Positions 18,459 through 27,124 are shown, counted from the first letter of the stretch. The stretch is 64,000 nt of DNA from JANXSF01 sp043755435 (GCA_043755435.1 JAYUSZ010000073.1:1-64000), one strand, 5' to 3'. Translations and numbers: made by a program. The notes: generated from the letters alone by a model not told the origin.

Positions 18459-19205
18459 CTACTCGCGATTAATCAGACTGGCCACAAAGCCCGCACCAAA
18501 TCCGTTGTCAATGTTCACCACTGTCACATTAGAGGAACAGCTATTCAGCATGCCCAACAAGGCAGCCAACCCGTGGAAACTTGCTCCATAGCCAATGCTA
18601 GTGGGCACTGCGATTACCGGCACCGACACCAAGCCACCCACAGCGCTCGGCAACGCACCCTCCATCCCAGCGCAAACAACGCATACTTTAGCTTCCATCA
18701 ACTTCTCGCGATTCTGCATCAGCCGATGAATCCCCGCAACTCCAACATCGTGGATGGCGATCACTTCATTCCCCATTGCCTCCGCTGTAACTCGCGCTTC
18801 TTCCGCAACTGGAATATCGCTGGTGCCTGCGCATACAACGGCAATTTTCCCGCGACCCCGTTTCGTTCGATCACGCCAAACCCGGATCGCCCCACTTGCC
18901 GGAAAATGTTCCGCATCAGGAATCGCAGCCAGCACTGCCGCCGCAGCAGCTGCGTTTGCTCTGGTAATTAAAAGATTCCCCGATCGTTCCAGCAGCGATT
19001 GGCCAATCGCCACAATCTGCTCCGGCGCTTTCCCCAAACCGAAAATCACTTCAGGCATGCCTTGCCGCAGTGCCCTGTGATGATCCACCTTGGCAAATCC
19101 CAAATCCTCGAAAGGCATGTGCCGCAAGCGCTCCAACGCAGCAGCCACATCCATGCCGCCATCTTTCACTTGCTCTAAAAGACTTCTTAAATTTTGCTCG
19201 TCCAT
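18459..19205 (-). CDS. larB: LarB, pyridinium-3,5-bisthiocarboxylate mononucleotide synthesis (AIR carboxylase-like)
   Basis: LarB carboxylates nicotinic acid adenine dinucleotide and hydrolyses the phosphoanhydride, the first step of the nickel-pincer cofactor made for LarA-type lactate racemase. The 248-residue length fits. The N-terminus has the LarB-specific segment V-D-H-H-R-A-L-R-Q-G-M-P-E-V-I-F-G. The C-terminal AIR-carboxylase-like half contains C-A-G-T-S-D-I-P-V-A-E-E-A, V-C-A-G-M-E-G-A-L-P-S-V-like loops and the glycine-rich N-G-F-G-A-G-F tail. It lies 12 nt after the DUF192 lipoprotein gene. No larC or larE is in the window; a LarA-like gene is at 39.2-40.4 kb. Confidence 0.9.
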   Translation of the reverse strand: MDEQNLRSLLEQVKDGGMDVAAALERLRHMPFEDLGFAKVDHHRALRQGMPEVIFGLGKAPEQIVAIGQSLLERSGNLLITRANAAAAAAVLAAIPDAEHFPASGAIRVWRDRTKRGRGKIAVVCAGTSDIPVAEEARVTAEAMGNEVIAIHDVGVAGIHRLMQNREKLMEAKVCVVCAGMEGALPSAVGGLVSVPVIAVPTSIGYGASFHGLAALLGMLNSCSSNVTVVNIDNGFGAGFVASLINRE

Positions 19206-19217
19206 TTTATTAAGTCG

Positions 19218-19694
19218 CTACCATTCCAACCGGTCACCAAGTTTCAACCCATGCTTCGCCGCCACGCCACCGGCCAATTCCAGCACAAACTGGGCATTGG
19301 CGTTGCCACCATACTGTGGACACTCACTCGCCTTTCGCGAATCGTTGCAAGGCGGAGTATCAGGAACAATTTCCACCACTCTGTGCTCTTTGTTCATCCA
19401 AACTATGTCTAACGGGATACGCACCTGATACATGTAGTAGGGCACTTGGGCCACTTGAGCATGAATAAACAACATCCCCTTATCCGGGGCAAGCGAATCG
19501 CGAAACATCATTCCCCGCAGCATCTCCATTTTTCCGGTCATCGTTTCGCAAACGATAATTGCCCCATCGGGAAGTTTCACGTCCCTCTTATTCAGGTCTG
19601 CCATGGTAGTGGGTTTTTCAGTGCTGCACGCCGACGTCAATGCAACCAAACTGAAAACACCCCCAGCCAAACCACGAAGCCAAACATTTCTCAT
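19218..19694 (-). CDS. DUF192-family lipoprotein
   Basis: A 158-residue exported protein. The N-terminus has a hydrophobic stretch ending in A-L-T-S-A-C-S, a plausible lipobox with the Cys as lipidation site. The remainder matches DUF192, with K-L-P-D-G-A-I-I-V-C-E, G-M-M-F-R-D-S-L-A-P-D-K-G-M-L-F and P-L-D-I-V-W-M-N-K. The molecular function of DUF192 is unknown; some members bind metals or are associated with envelope stress. It precedes larB by 12 nt and is probably co-transcribed with it, with no evident functional link. Confidence 0.85.
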   Translation of the reverse strand: MRNVWLRGLAGGVFSLVALTSACSTEKPTTMADLNKRDVKLPDGAIIVCETMTGKMEMLRGMMFRDSLAPDKGMLFIHAQVAQVPYYMYQVRIPLDIVWMNKEHRVVEIVPDTPPCNDSRKASECPQYGGNANAQFVLELAGGVAAKHGLKLGDRLEW

Positions 19695-19715
19695 CGACTA
19701 CAATGGTAACTCACA

Positions 19716-20597
19716 ATGTTTTTTAGACGGCTGCTCTTAACGCTCGAAATGATCAAATTCGAGCATTCTGTATTCGCCCTCCCATTCGCCCTCACCGGCG
19801 CTCTACTAGCTTGGCGCGAACTCGGCTTTCCTGCCGACTTGCTGCTTCCAAAGCTGCTATGGATCATTGTCGCAATGGTGGCCGCACGTTCCGCTGGCAT
19901 GACCTTTAACAGAATTCTCGATGCCGACGTCGATGCCCTAAACCCTCGCACAAAATCACGCCACATTCCCGCGGGAATGCTTTCCACCAACTTTGCCTGG
20001 GCTTTCCTGATCCTTACTTCGCTGATTTTCTTCCTAGCCTCGCGCCAGCTTGGTCAACTTTGCTTGTACCTTGCTCCTGTTGCTCTCGGCATTTTGTTCC
20101 TTTACAGCTTCACCAAACGGTTCACTTCTTTTTCGCACTTGGTTCTGGGCTTCTGCCTAGGCATCGCCCCAGCCGCCGCCTGGATCGCTGTCACCGGCTC
20201 CCTCGACCCACGCATTCTTTGGCTCACCGCCGCCGTCACTCTTTGGACAGCCGGTTTCGACATTATTTATTCCTGCCAGGATTACGAATTCGATAGCGCC
20301 TCGCCCCTGTTCAGTCTTCCCAAACTCCTCGGCATTCCCGGCGCTCTCCTCGTCTCGCGCCTCCTCCACATTGGCATGGTAGTTTGCCTCATTATTCTTG
20401 TTTCCAGCCTTCACTTGCAATGGCTGGCTCTGACAGGAATTGCCGCCGTGGCCGCACTGCTTTTGTACGAACAAAGCCTGGTTAAGTCCGACGATCTTAG
20501 CCGCGTCGATGCAGCCTTTTTTACAATGAACGGCTATGTCAGCGTGCTATTCTTTATTTTTTGGGCTGCTGATATATTTGTTTTCCGTCAAGCCTGA
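19716..20597 (+). CDS. mqnP: UbiA-family polyprenyltransferase, menaquinone (futalosine) type
   Basis: A 293-residue integral membrane prenyltransferase with about eight hydrophobic helices. The first Mg-prenyl-diphosphate motif is N-R-I-L-D-A-D-V-D; the second is Q-D-Y-E-F-D. Placed directly before mqnE, it most likely prenylates the 1,4-dihydroxy-6-naphthoate intermediate in the futalosine route to menaquinone. 4-hydroxybenzoate octaprenyltransferase (UbiA of ubiquinone) is the alternative on sequence alone, but the context favours MqnP. The stop is 10 nt before the mqnE start. The opposing DUF192 gene starts 21 nt away. Confidence 0.87.
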   Translation: MFFRRLLLTLEMIKFEHSVFALPFALTGALLAWRELGFPADLLLPKLLWIIVAMVAARSAGMTFNRILDADVDALNPRTKSRHIPAGMLSTNFAWAFLILTSLIFFLASRQLGQLCLYLAPVALGILFLYSFTKRFTSFSHLVLGFCLGIAPAAAWIAVTGSLDPRILWLTAAVTLWTAGFDIIYSCQDYEFDSASPLFSLPKLLGIPGALLVSRLLHIGMVVCLIILVSSLHLQWLALTGIAAVAALLLYEQSLVKSDDLSRVDAAFFTMNGYVSVLFFIFWAADIFVFRQA

Positions 20598-20607
20598 GGC
20601 ACCACTG

Positions 20608-21729
20608 ATGAACCACCCCAATTTCGACGACCAAAGACTTGTTCCCATCCTTCAAAAAGTGAAGGCCCAGGAACGTCTTTCCTTCGAAGATGGAGTTACT
20701 CTCTACCGTACCGCCGACATTTTAGGAGTCGGCTATTTCGCCAATCTGGTTCGCGAACGGCTGCACGGCGACACCACTTTTTTCAACGTCAATCGCCACA
20801 TTAATCCAACCGATGTCTGCGTTGCCTCTTGCCGGCTCTGCGCCTTCGGAAAACAGAAGCGTAACGAAAATAGCTATACGATGTCCCTTGAAGAAGTCTG
20901 GCATCGCGCCGGCGAAGGTTATAAAGAGGCCGTTTCCGAGTTCCACATTGTCGGCGGCTTGCACCCCGAACTCACCCTCGATTGGTATTGCGAAATGCTT
21001 CGCGGCCTGAAGCAGCGCTACCCCGACGTGCACCTTAAGGCCTTCACCATGGTCGAAATTTCCTATTTCGCCCAGCGCACAAAACTATCCCATCGCGAAG
21101 TGCTGCTCCGCCTGAAAGAAGCAGGCATGGATTCCCAACCTGGCGGTGGCGCTGAAATTTTCAGTGAACGCGTTCGCCGCATTATCTGCGATCACAAAAT
21201 CGACGGTAACGAGTGGCTGGAAATCGCTCGTATCTCGCATGACCTGGGTTTGAAGACCAACTGCACCATGCTTTACGGTCACATTGAATCGGAAGTGGAT
21301 CGCGTCGATCATATGGTGCGTCTGCGGAATTTGCAAGATGAAACCGGTGGCTTTGTCACCTTCATTCCACTTGCGTTCCATCCCGACAACACTTCTCTTG
21401 AGCATATTGAGAAGACCACAGGCTTCGACGATATCCGTAACATTGCCGTTGCCCGCCTGATGCTAGACAACATCCCACACATCAAAGCCTATTGGGTAAT
21501 GATGACTCCCAAGATCGCGCAAATCGCCCAGCGCTTTGGTGCCGATGACATCGACGGCACCGTGATTGAAGAGAAGATTTATCACGACGCCGGTGCTACC
21601 ACCAGCCAGTCTCTCCGCCGCGGGGAACTGTTGCGCCTAATCACCGAAGCCGGTCGCGTGCCCTTTGAACGTGACACTCTCTACCGCCCAATCGAGCGCA
21701 CCGAAGCAGCTTTCACAATCCTGGTTTAG
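20608..21729 (+). CDS. mqnE: Aminofutalosine synthase (radical SAM)
   Basis: MqnE joins S-adenosylmethionine to chorismate-derived 3-[(1-carboxyvinyl)oxy]benzoate to form aminofutalosine. The radical-SAM cluster binds C71, C75 and C78 in D-V-C-V-A-S-C-R-L-C-A-F. Further family marks are F-H-I-V-G-G-L-H-P near residue 115, S-Q-P-G-G-G-A-E-I-F near 170, and T-S-Q-S-L-R-R-G-E-L-L near the C-terminus. The length of 373 is typical. I use the ATG at 20608 because the longer frame (from 20536) lies inside mqnP. The other futalosine genes (mqnA, mqnB, mqnC, mqnD) are not in the window, so the pathway is split on the chromosome. Confidence 0.92.
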   Translation: MNHPNFDDQRLVPILQKVKAQERLSFEDGVTLYRTADILGVGYFANLVRERLHGDTTFFNVNRHINPTDVCVASCRLCAFGKQKRNENSYTMSLEEVWHRAGEGYKEAVSEFHIVGGLHPELTLDWYCEMLRGLKQRYPDVHLKAFTMVEISYFAQRTKLSHREVLLRLKEAGMDSQPGGGAEIFSERVRRIICDHKIDGNEWLEIARISHDLGLKTNCTMLYGHIESEVDRVDHMVRLRNLQDETGGFVTFIPLAFHPDNTSLEHIEKTTGFDDIRNIAVARLMLDNIPHIKAYWVMMTPKIAQIAQRFGADDIDGTVIEEKIYHDAGATTSQSLRRGELLRLITEAGRVPFERDTLYRPIERTEAAFTILV

Positions 21730-21799
21730 CCTCGTAGCCCCCTAGCACCTGAAAATCTCTTAATCTCAAGTGATATAGTGATTGGAACTGGAGTCATTG

Positions 21800-22095
21800 A
21801 TGCTTTTGTCTCGTTTCTGCACGACCGCGCTTGCCGCTTTCTTACTCACATTCGCTTGCAAACCGTCCGCCTGATGGATGCTTCCCTCAACAAGATGACC
21901 CGCATCAACGAGCGCCTAAACATGCAGTTGCGCTTTGAAGGATTCAACGTACTAAATTCCTTCTTCATCAACTCACGGCAATTTAACAACGATCCAACGA
22001 ATGCCAATTTCGGATCGCTGATCAAAGCCGAAACCAGCGCGCCGAATTCCAATTATCCTCGGCAAGTACAGATCGCCGTGAAGCTGATTTGGTAG
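21800..22095 (+). pseudogene. TonB-dependent receptor remnant (Oar-like), internally deleted
   Basis: Two pieces sit in different frames. Codons from ATG 21800 read M-L-L-S-R-F-C-T-T-A-L-A-A-F-L-L-T-F-A-C-K, an export signal preceded by a good ribosome-binding site (GGAG 6 nt upstream), and stop at TGA 21872-21874. Overlapping that stop, another frame runs to 22095 and ends M-Q-L-R-F-E-G-F-N-V-L-N-S, then F-G-S-L-I-K-A, then Q-V-Q-I-A-V-K-L-I-W. This is the C-terminal beta-strand of acidobacterial Oar/carboxypeptidase-regulatory TonB receptors. So the start and the last 70 or so codons of a roughly 1000-codon receptor remain. Such a protein cannot form a barrel. Confidence 0.72.
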
Positions 22096-22109
22096 ATCGT
22101 CTAACCGCT

Positions 22110-22930
22110 TCAGTTCTCCGAGGGTGGTTCCACATTGTCAACCACCCAATAAGTCACTGGACCAGTCGTTGATTTCAATTGCAATCCGAACTGGGTTTGC
22201 AAATTGGAAATAAGTAATCCCAGTCCCTCAGTCCCTAATCCCCCGGAAGACTGCCCTCCAGCCCTTCTAGCGTACTCCAACGCGCATCGAAATCGTAGTA
22301 ACCCTTCAATCCGGTTTGGTCCACAACAGGCTGCTTAAGGAACACGGCCAGTGCCATAGCCATTCCCGCCATGGTTGATTTATTCCCAATCATCCGGCCG
22401 TCTCTGTCACTCATCGCCGCCCCTACATAGCCTTCCTTGGCAGGCGGCACCGGTGCTGCCACTTCCTGGATACGCATGCCACTCTTTGCCACCTCAAGAC
22501 CATAGATCCGCTCCTGACGCGTTTCCGTATGCAATCGCAAACGGAACCGGTCCGCCAGCATTTTCCGCATCATCAAGCGAACCCGTTCCTGATTCTCTCT
22601 TGGTGCAAGTGCAGGAAAATCTTCCCCAGGTTTAGCCGATACCGAATAGGATTGGTTCTTCGCCCAATTCGGTAAACCCACCAGCTGCTGCGAAGGGTGT
22701 TTGATCTCATAAGCAAACGCGATCATGAAAAGAAGCATCGTGCGCGAATCGATGTATTGGCCGCCAGGTAAGATCGGCGTGAAGTCCTGGCTACGCATAA
22801 TCCGCGCTGCGTTCTGCGGCACAGCTCGAATGGAAACAACTTCAAAGCCCGGTTCAGAGGGCTGCCCAATTGCAACCGCAGCCAGGAACAAAGCCGCACA
22901 GCCTATCCATTTCCCGAATCCAAAAGCCAT
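22110..22930 (-). pseudogene. TIGR03435-family secreted protein, frameshifted near its 3' end
   Basis: TIGR03435 is a soil-associated exported family of unknown function, expanded in Solibacter-type acidobacteria. From the ATG at 22928-22930 (strong AGGAGG upstream), the frame has a signal peptide, then F-E-V-V-S-I-R, P-N-W-A-K, R-F-R-L-R-L-H-T-E-T and V-V-D-Q-T-G-L-K-G-Y-Y-D-F. It runs into a stop at 22235-22237. Just beyond, in another frame, the family's normal C-terminus follows, including L-Q-T-Q-F-G-L-Q-L-K, then V-V-D-N-V-E-P-P-S-E-N, ending at 22110-22112. Adding one base in the C5 run at 22240-22244 would join the halves. It may be a real mutation, an assembly error, or slippage. Confidence 0.8.
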
Positions 22931-23227
22931 AGAATTCCCTCCTGGACGAGTAATCAATTTCCATGCTGCACCGCAACAACATGTCAAATTCGCGAACTTT
23001 GCAATTCTTTTTGACAGTCGTTGAGTTGGGAATCAAAGTAGCTTCGCAATAATGCCGGTGCCCAATCAGCTTTCAAAATAACATGATTGCTATCCGGTGT
23101 TTTGCTAACCAAACCAAAAACAATCTTGATTCGATTTCATCCATTGCAGTATCATCAAAGCTGGCTGATTAGGCAGCCCCCGGAAAGCGGGAAGGGTTCA
23201 ACCCACCTCCAACCATATGGAGGATAC

Positions 23228-24298
23228 ATGAGCAAAAAACTCCCCGCCCGTCCCAATCTGGATCATCTTCGAGCGCAAGCAAAGACGCTACTCACCAAAC
23301 TTCGCGATGGCGATCCACAAGCCGCTAAAACTTTTTCTGACCATCTGCCGGAAGCCGCAGCGCTTTCGCCCGGGCAAGTTCGCCAGCGTGGATTCCGTCT
23401 AGCCGACGCACAGTCAGCCATCGCCCGAAAGACCGGATTCGCAGCCTGGCCCAGCCTGGCTCGTCACGTCGACCTTCTTCGCCGCATGGAAGGAACCTGG
23501 ACTTTCCAATCGCTCGAAGTGGATGCCCAAACTATGCCCGCTGCCATGCTTTCCCACTCAATCATGCTGATCGACGGTGACCGCTTTCGCATGGAATCTC
23601 CTGAGGCCACCTATGAGGGAATTTTCACCATCGACGTGGAACCCCAGCCTAATAGGATCGACATCGATTTCATCGAAGGTCCCGAAGCAGGCAATCGCTG
23701 CGAAGGTCTCTTCCAGTTGGATGGCGACCAATTGACGTTCTGTTTAGGTCTCGTGGGTGCCAAGCGGCCGCAGCAGTTCGCAACTACCAAAGGAAGCGGC
23801 CACGCTTTGGAAGTTCTGGTACGCAAAGACTCCGCGCGACCCGCTGGTGTAGAGGGTGGAACGCCGCCATCATTCGTTGAACCCATCCCGGTTCTGGCAA
23901 TTGATCCATCCAGTTTCGATGCTACTCTCACTCCGGCCATCGAAAAGCTTCAAGGTGAATGGGTGCCCTTGGAACTGGTCACCTCCGGCGCACCTTTGCA
24001 AGCGTCTTATCTAACCTTTGGTTCGCGAACTCAAACTGGCCTTGAAACCAAGGTTGTTTTTGGCGGCCAAATAATGCTTCACGCTAAAGTCAGATTTAAC
24101 GAAGCCACAATGCCCATCGAAGTGGATTACTTGAATCTGACAGGGAAGGGAGGGGGCTCAATTTCCCTGGGCCTCTTTCAATGGGATGGCGACGAAGCAG
24201 TGTTTTGCATCGCATCCCCTGGAGCACCTAGGCCCTCGGACTTTAGCTCCAAGAAAGGTGACGGGAGAACGCTGAGTCGTTGGAAGCGGCAAAGTTGA
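23228..24298 (+). CDS. TIGR03067-domain protein with N-terminal helical module
   Basis: A protein of about 356 residues. Residues 1-90 contain L-P-A-R-P-N-L-D-H-L-R-A-Q-A-K, an N-terminal module seen with ankyrin or lipocalin-like partners in Planctomycetota and Acidobacteriota. Two TIGR03067 (lipocalin-like) repeats follow, the first starting L-L-R-R-M-E-G-T-W-T and the second I-E-K-L-Q-G-E-W. Each ends with a D-G-D-x-(L/A)-x-F-C motif and a G-A-x-R-P-x-x-F block. The start at 23228 is supported by GGAGG 4 nt upstream. No signal peptide is evident. The linker between the repeats is encoded by a stretch that recurs in a broken copy at 25729. Function unknown. Confidence 0.8.
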   Translation: MSKKLPARPNLDHLRAQAKTLLTKLRDGDPQAAKTFSDHLPEAAALSPGQVRQRGFRLADAQSAIARKTGFAAWPSLARHVDLLRRMEGTWTFQSLEVDAQTMPAAMLSHSIMLIDGDRFRMESPEATYEGIFTIDVEPQPNRIDIDFIEGPEAGNRCEGLFQLDGDQLTFCLGLVGAKRPQQFATTKGSGHALEVLVRKDSARPAGVEGGTPPSFVEPIPVLAIDPSSFDATLTPAIEKLQGEWVPLELVTSGAPLQASYLTFGSRTQTGLETKVVFGGQIMLHAKVRFNEATMPIEVDYLNLTGKGGGSISLGLFQWDGDEAVFCIASPGAPRPSDFSSKKGDGRTLSRWKRQS

Positions 24299-24661
24299 GC
24301 AGCGTTTCTAGTTTCAAAGCAACTCCTGGAAGCGCTTGCCGAAGATTCCAGTCGCAATGATTTCCCGTCAACCTACCAACCGGACGGAATGAAGATTCGC
24401 CGTTAGCCGAACCGGATGAAATACCAGAAATGTGTCCATCGTTCGGCTTGTAAATCCCAAGGGTTTTTATAACGCCTGCGGGCGCTACAAAGTAGGTTAT
24501 TGTTGTTACGTCCGTCGATCCGCTCATGGCGCGAATCGACTGACCGGCCCTCCTCGCATGAATCGCGGCCCTGCGGTGACCATCTTGAGCACATTGGTAA
24601 CCAAATTGCTCGTCTTCTGTCAGAATTGGCCTTGCTGGCGGTTCAATCGAGGAGGTTCATT
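24299..24661. other. 363-base gap, no gene recognised
   Basis: No frame here shows family motifs. At 24466-24487 is a short GC-rich element containing CGCC-TGCG-GGCG, a weak 4-bp stem. Frames open on the minus strand (24243-24527) encode a plausible-looking but unrecognised peptide and lack a ribosome-binding site. Confidence 0.4.
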
Positions 24662-25351
24662 TTGAAATATCTAATTCTTTTCGTTGCACTCATCTCAAGC
24701 CTGCAAGCCACGACGATTGTATCTGGTACCGCGACTCGCGATTACCGTGCTCAAGGAGGATTTGCAAGCGCCCTCAACCAATTCAATTTGACTCTCTCGA
24801 GTGGACCTATCACTCAGGTCTCGGCGTTCCATGACTACGAGATCTGCACTTACCCATGCACATACTGGGCATCGGGCTTTGCCGTTTCCACTTCTCCTTC
24901 GGGAATGGTCGCCCCTGGGGTTGCCTACAACTTCGTGCTGAATGGCGTGACGTACAGCGGCTCGTATAACAACAATTTCAACAACATGCCGAACATAAGC
25001 TTAACTTACGAGGTTCAGTGGATGTTCGGCTTCACCGAGCCGCCTATTCGAGATGCATTTGGCTATTCAATACTGAAGCAGTTTACTGGGACGTTGACCG
25101 CAGTGGTTTCCGGCGTTAGCTATTCCGAAACCTTCGACGGATATGCCAGCATTGGGGCTTATACGCCGCCTGTCATCGGTACTGGGCCCTTCCATATTTA
25201 TACGGACTTTAAGTTCACGCCCAATCCTGTCGAGGTGCCGGAGCCGGCATACCAGTTCATTCCGGGCATGACAGCAATTATTTTGACTGGGCTCTTTCGC
25301 AACAGGGTGCGTGGGGGTGCGTATTCAATGGGGCGGCATCAAAAACGGTGA
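24662..25351 (+). CDS. PEP-CTERM sorting-signal protein
   Basis: An exported protein of about 229 residues. I start it at TTG 24662, 6 nt after GGAGG at 24651-24655, because the next residues K-Y-L-I-L-F-V-A-L-I-S-S-L-Q-A form a signal peptide; the longer upstream reading lacks one. Near the C-terminus, V-P-E-P is followed by a short hydrophobic stretch (M-T-A-I-I-L-T-G-L-F) and R-N-R, the PEP-CTERM recognition signature. Such proteins are processed by an exosortase and attached to or released at the surface with exopolysaccharide; no exosortase is in the window. The last 14 codons (after R-N-R) overlap a toxin-gene remnant in another frame. The original stop may therefore have been lost by a rearrangement near 25300. 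Confidence 0.75.
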   Translation: MKYLILFVALISSLQATTIVSGTATRDYRAQGGFASALNQFNLTLSSGPITQVSAFHDYEICTYPCTYWASGFAVSTSPSGMVAPGVAYNFVLNGVTYSGSYNNNFNNMPNISLTYEVQWMFGFTEPPIRDAFGYSILKQFTGTLTAVVSGVSYSETFDGYASIGAYTPPVIGTGPFHIYTDFKFTPNPVEVPEPAYQFIPGMTAIILTGLFRNRVRGGAYSMGRHQKR

Positions 25352-25502
25352 GTTGCTCAAGTTGATAGCCCGCGAAGCTTTTCATGTCTTCCTGACCGGC
25401 GACAAGAACATGGAAAATCAGCAACGTCTTTCCCAATCGGCCATATCTATTCAATTGAAAGCGCCATCGGCAGCGCACAGCCCGTTGAGGTCAAAACCGT
25501 AA
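25311..25502 (+). pseudogene. Remnant of a PIN-like toxin (DUF5615-type)
   Basis: The frame from about 25311 reads K-N-G-E-L-L-K, then F-H-V-F-L-T-G-D-K-N-M-E-N-Q-Q-R-L. This is the core of small PIN-like toxins, where T-G-D-K-N carries acidic active-site residues. Homology to the usual hydrophobic end (A-I-V-V-L-like) stops after S-A-I-S-I. A second frame from about 25430 shows a weak match to the next family segment, suggesting a frameshift. No start codon with a ribosome-binding site, and no antitoxin gene, precede it. It overlaps the last codons of the PEP-CTERM gene. Confidence 0.5.
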
Positions 25503-25728
25503 ATAGAAGTAGGCTTAGGCGGCGCAGTAGTTCGGGTATCGGTTACCTTTGCGAGGCGCCTACGCTGAGGCTCTTTAGCAGTCTCTGGGTCAAACGACCT
25601 ATATAGGGTGGGTTATTTGCTTCAATTGGCGGTCTGCTTCGATAGCTCCCGTGAAGTCGTTAGCCTTGATCGGAAGCCCCGGCGACGGTAGAACGCCGGT
25701 TGCGGGAAGTGATGCACACCGCCGCGCA

Positions 25729-26036
25729 GATTCCGCGCGTCCCGCCCGTGTCGACCGTGGAACGCCGCCATCATTTATGGCTCGCAAACTCATACTGGCC
25801 TTGAAACCAATGTTGTTCTTGGCGGCCAAATAATGCTTCACTCGCAAAGTCAGATTCAACGAAGCCACACTGCCCATCGAAGTGGATTACTTGAATCTGC
25901 CAAAGAAAGGAAATGGTTCAATTTCCCTGAGCCTCTTTCAATGGGATTTCGGCGAAGCAGTCTTTTGCGCCGCATCCACCTGAGCACCCAAGACCCTCAG
26001 ACTTTAGCTCTAAGCGTTGGAAGGCGGAGAAGTTGA
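25729..26036 (+). pseudogene. Broken second copy of the TIGR03067 gene
   Basis: Nucleotides 25729-25778 align with 23828-23877 of the intact gene with 9 mismatches in 50 by eye. From 25779 the match jumps to about 24022, so about 140 nt are missing. It then continues to near 26036, matching the 3' end of the gene (for example GGCGGCCAAATAATGCTTCA and CCTCTTTCAATGGGAT are shared). Several frameshifts and an in-frame stop break the reading frame. I see no ribosome-binding site and treat it as non-functional. Confidence 0.75.
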
Positions 26037-26248
26037 ACAATCCATTCGTGTTTAGTCCAACTACACTGGTCAAGAGATTCCAATTCGATTTGCTAGAGTC
26101 CCTGGGAGCAGGAATCGTCATCTCTTGCTTCATATTCCACAAATAGGTGGTTGAAGCAGTCGACGAAAGCGTTGGACGAGCCTGTTGCTGAAAGTTGCAG
26201 AATCGCGACTGGTAACATCCGCCGATCCAAAAACTCAGCTTGAGGGCA

Positions 26249-27124
26249 TCAAGTCGTAAACAGCGTAATCACTAGTAATGCAAATCGATAGCCCAAAAAG
26301 CAGGCGACTACGGCAATGGTAAGCAATGCCGCTTTTATTGCTCGAACAAGGGGCCTTTCTCCATAGACAGTGCCTACCGCCGCGAAAAGGTATACGCCGC
26401 AGACGGCGACCTGAACCATTGACAATGCGTGATCGAATCTCTCTGATTTCAGTCCGATTCCACCGGTTAGTAGGTCAGCCCCAACCACCACTGACGCCAG
26501 GCAAAAGACTAACAAGAGAAATGTATAGAAGTGAAGCGAAAACACAATGTGACCAACAAACGGCAGTCGCCTCCGAAAGAAGATCGTCGGCAAGAACAGA
26601 CCGAATGGCAAGACCATCAATATGATGAGCGATTTGGCATTCAGTGCTACAGCCCGGTCGAAAAGCGGGGTGTATTGTTCCAGTGACATAGCTTTCGTGT
26701 TTATCCGGTAAGCGACCAAGGGCTGGGCTAGGCCACTCCAAAACTGATCGTGTAAGTGCATATAAAGCGATGTCGAGAATACGTTCGTGCCAATTAGCGA
26801 TTGCGTTGCGAAAAACAGCACATTAGCCACCAGGAATAGTTGAAGCGGCAGTGTGAAAGGCTTTCGCTGGCCTCGCAGATAAGCCAATGTCAACGAACCA
26901 GGGTGCGCAATCAGGCAGCGAAAGCTTCGGACCATCGGTCCATCCAAGTTGGTGCACGCTGTTGCTATCTGGCCAATAAACCCACGCAGCTTTAAGTCAC
27001 GGTGCTGAATCGGGCACTCGCCGCAGTTCGAACAGTAGTTCGTCAAGATGCTACGGTTGCATGTGGGGCAGTTCCACGATTCTGCAACCTTCGCTGCTTT
27101 GGACTTCTTCGGTGGCCGGCTCAT
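26249..27124 (-). CDS. DUF3667-family membrane protein with N-terminal zinc ribbon
   Basis: A 291-residue inner-membrane protein. An N-terminal zinc-ribbon pair, C-P-T-C and C-S-N-C, sits at about residues 19-36, followed by a region with D-L-K-L-R-G-F-I-G-Q-I. Several hydrophobic segments, for example in P-L-Q-L-F-L-V-A-N-V-L-F-F-A near residue 90 and three more from 165 to 290, fill the rest. This arrangement matches DUF3667. The biological role is unknown; some members accompany transport or stress genes. It stands alone between two tracts of broken genes. The start ATG at 27122-27124 is the only reasonable one. Confidence 0.8.
   Translation of the reverse strand: MSRPPKKSKAAKVAESWNCPTCNRSILTNYCSNCGECPIQHRDLKLRGFIGQIATACTNLDGPMVRSFRCLIAHPGSLTLAYLRGQRKPFTLPLQLFLVANVLFFATQSLIGTNVFSTSLYMHLHDQFWSGLAQPLVAYRINTKAMSLEQYTPLFDRAVALNAKSLIILMVLPFGLFLPTIFFRRRLPFVGHIVFSLHFYTFLLLVFCLASVVVGADLLTGGIGLKSERFDHALSMVQVAVCGVYLFAAVGTVYGERPLVRAIKAALLTIAVVACFLGYRFALLVITLFTT

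Noticed and set aside
23150..23227. Possible riboswitch before the TIGR03067 gene
   Set aside because: Only two short hairpins (CCCG-GAAAG-CGGG type and GGGTT-CA-AACCC) are visible; no known aptamer signature could be matched.
24243..24527. 94-codon minus-strand frame with a plausible composition
   Set aside because: It overlaps the 3' end of the TIGR03067 gene, has no ribosome-binding site and no recognised motif.
24500..24661. Upstream extension of the PEP-CTERM gene from an ATG at 24500
   Set aside because: The extended N-terminus is not hydrophobic and buries the signal peptide; TTG 24662 with GGAGG fits better.
25599..25877. 92-codon minus-strand frame over the broken TIGR03067 copy
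   Set aside because: It is a reverse-strand shadow of repeated linker DNA and also appears antisense to the intact gene.
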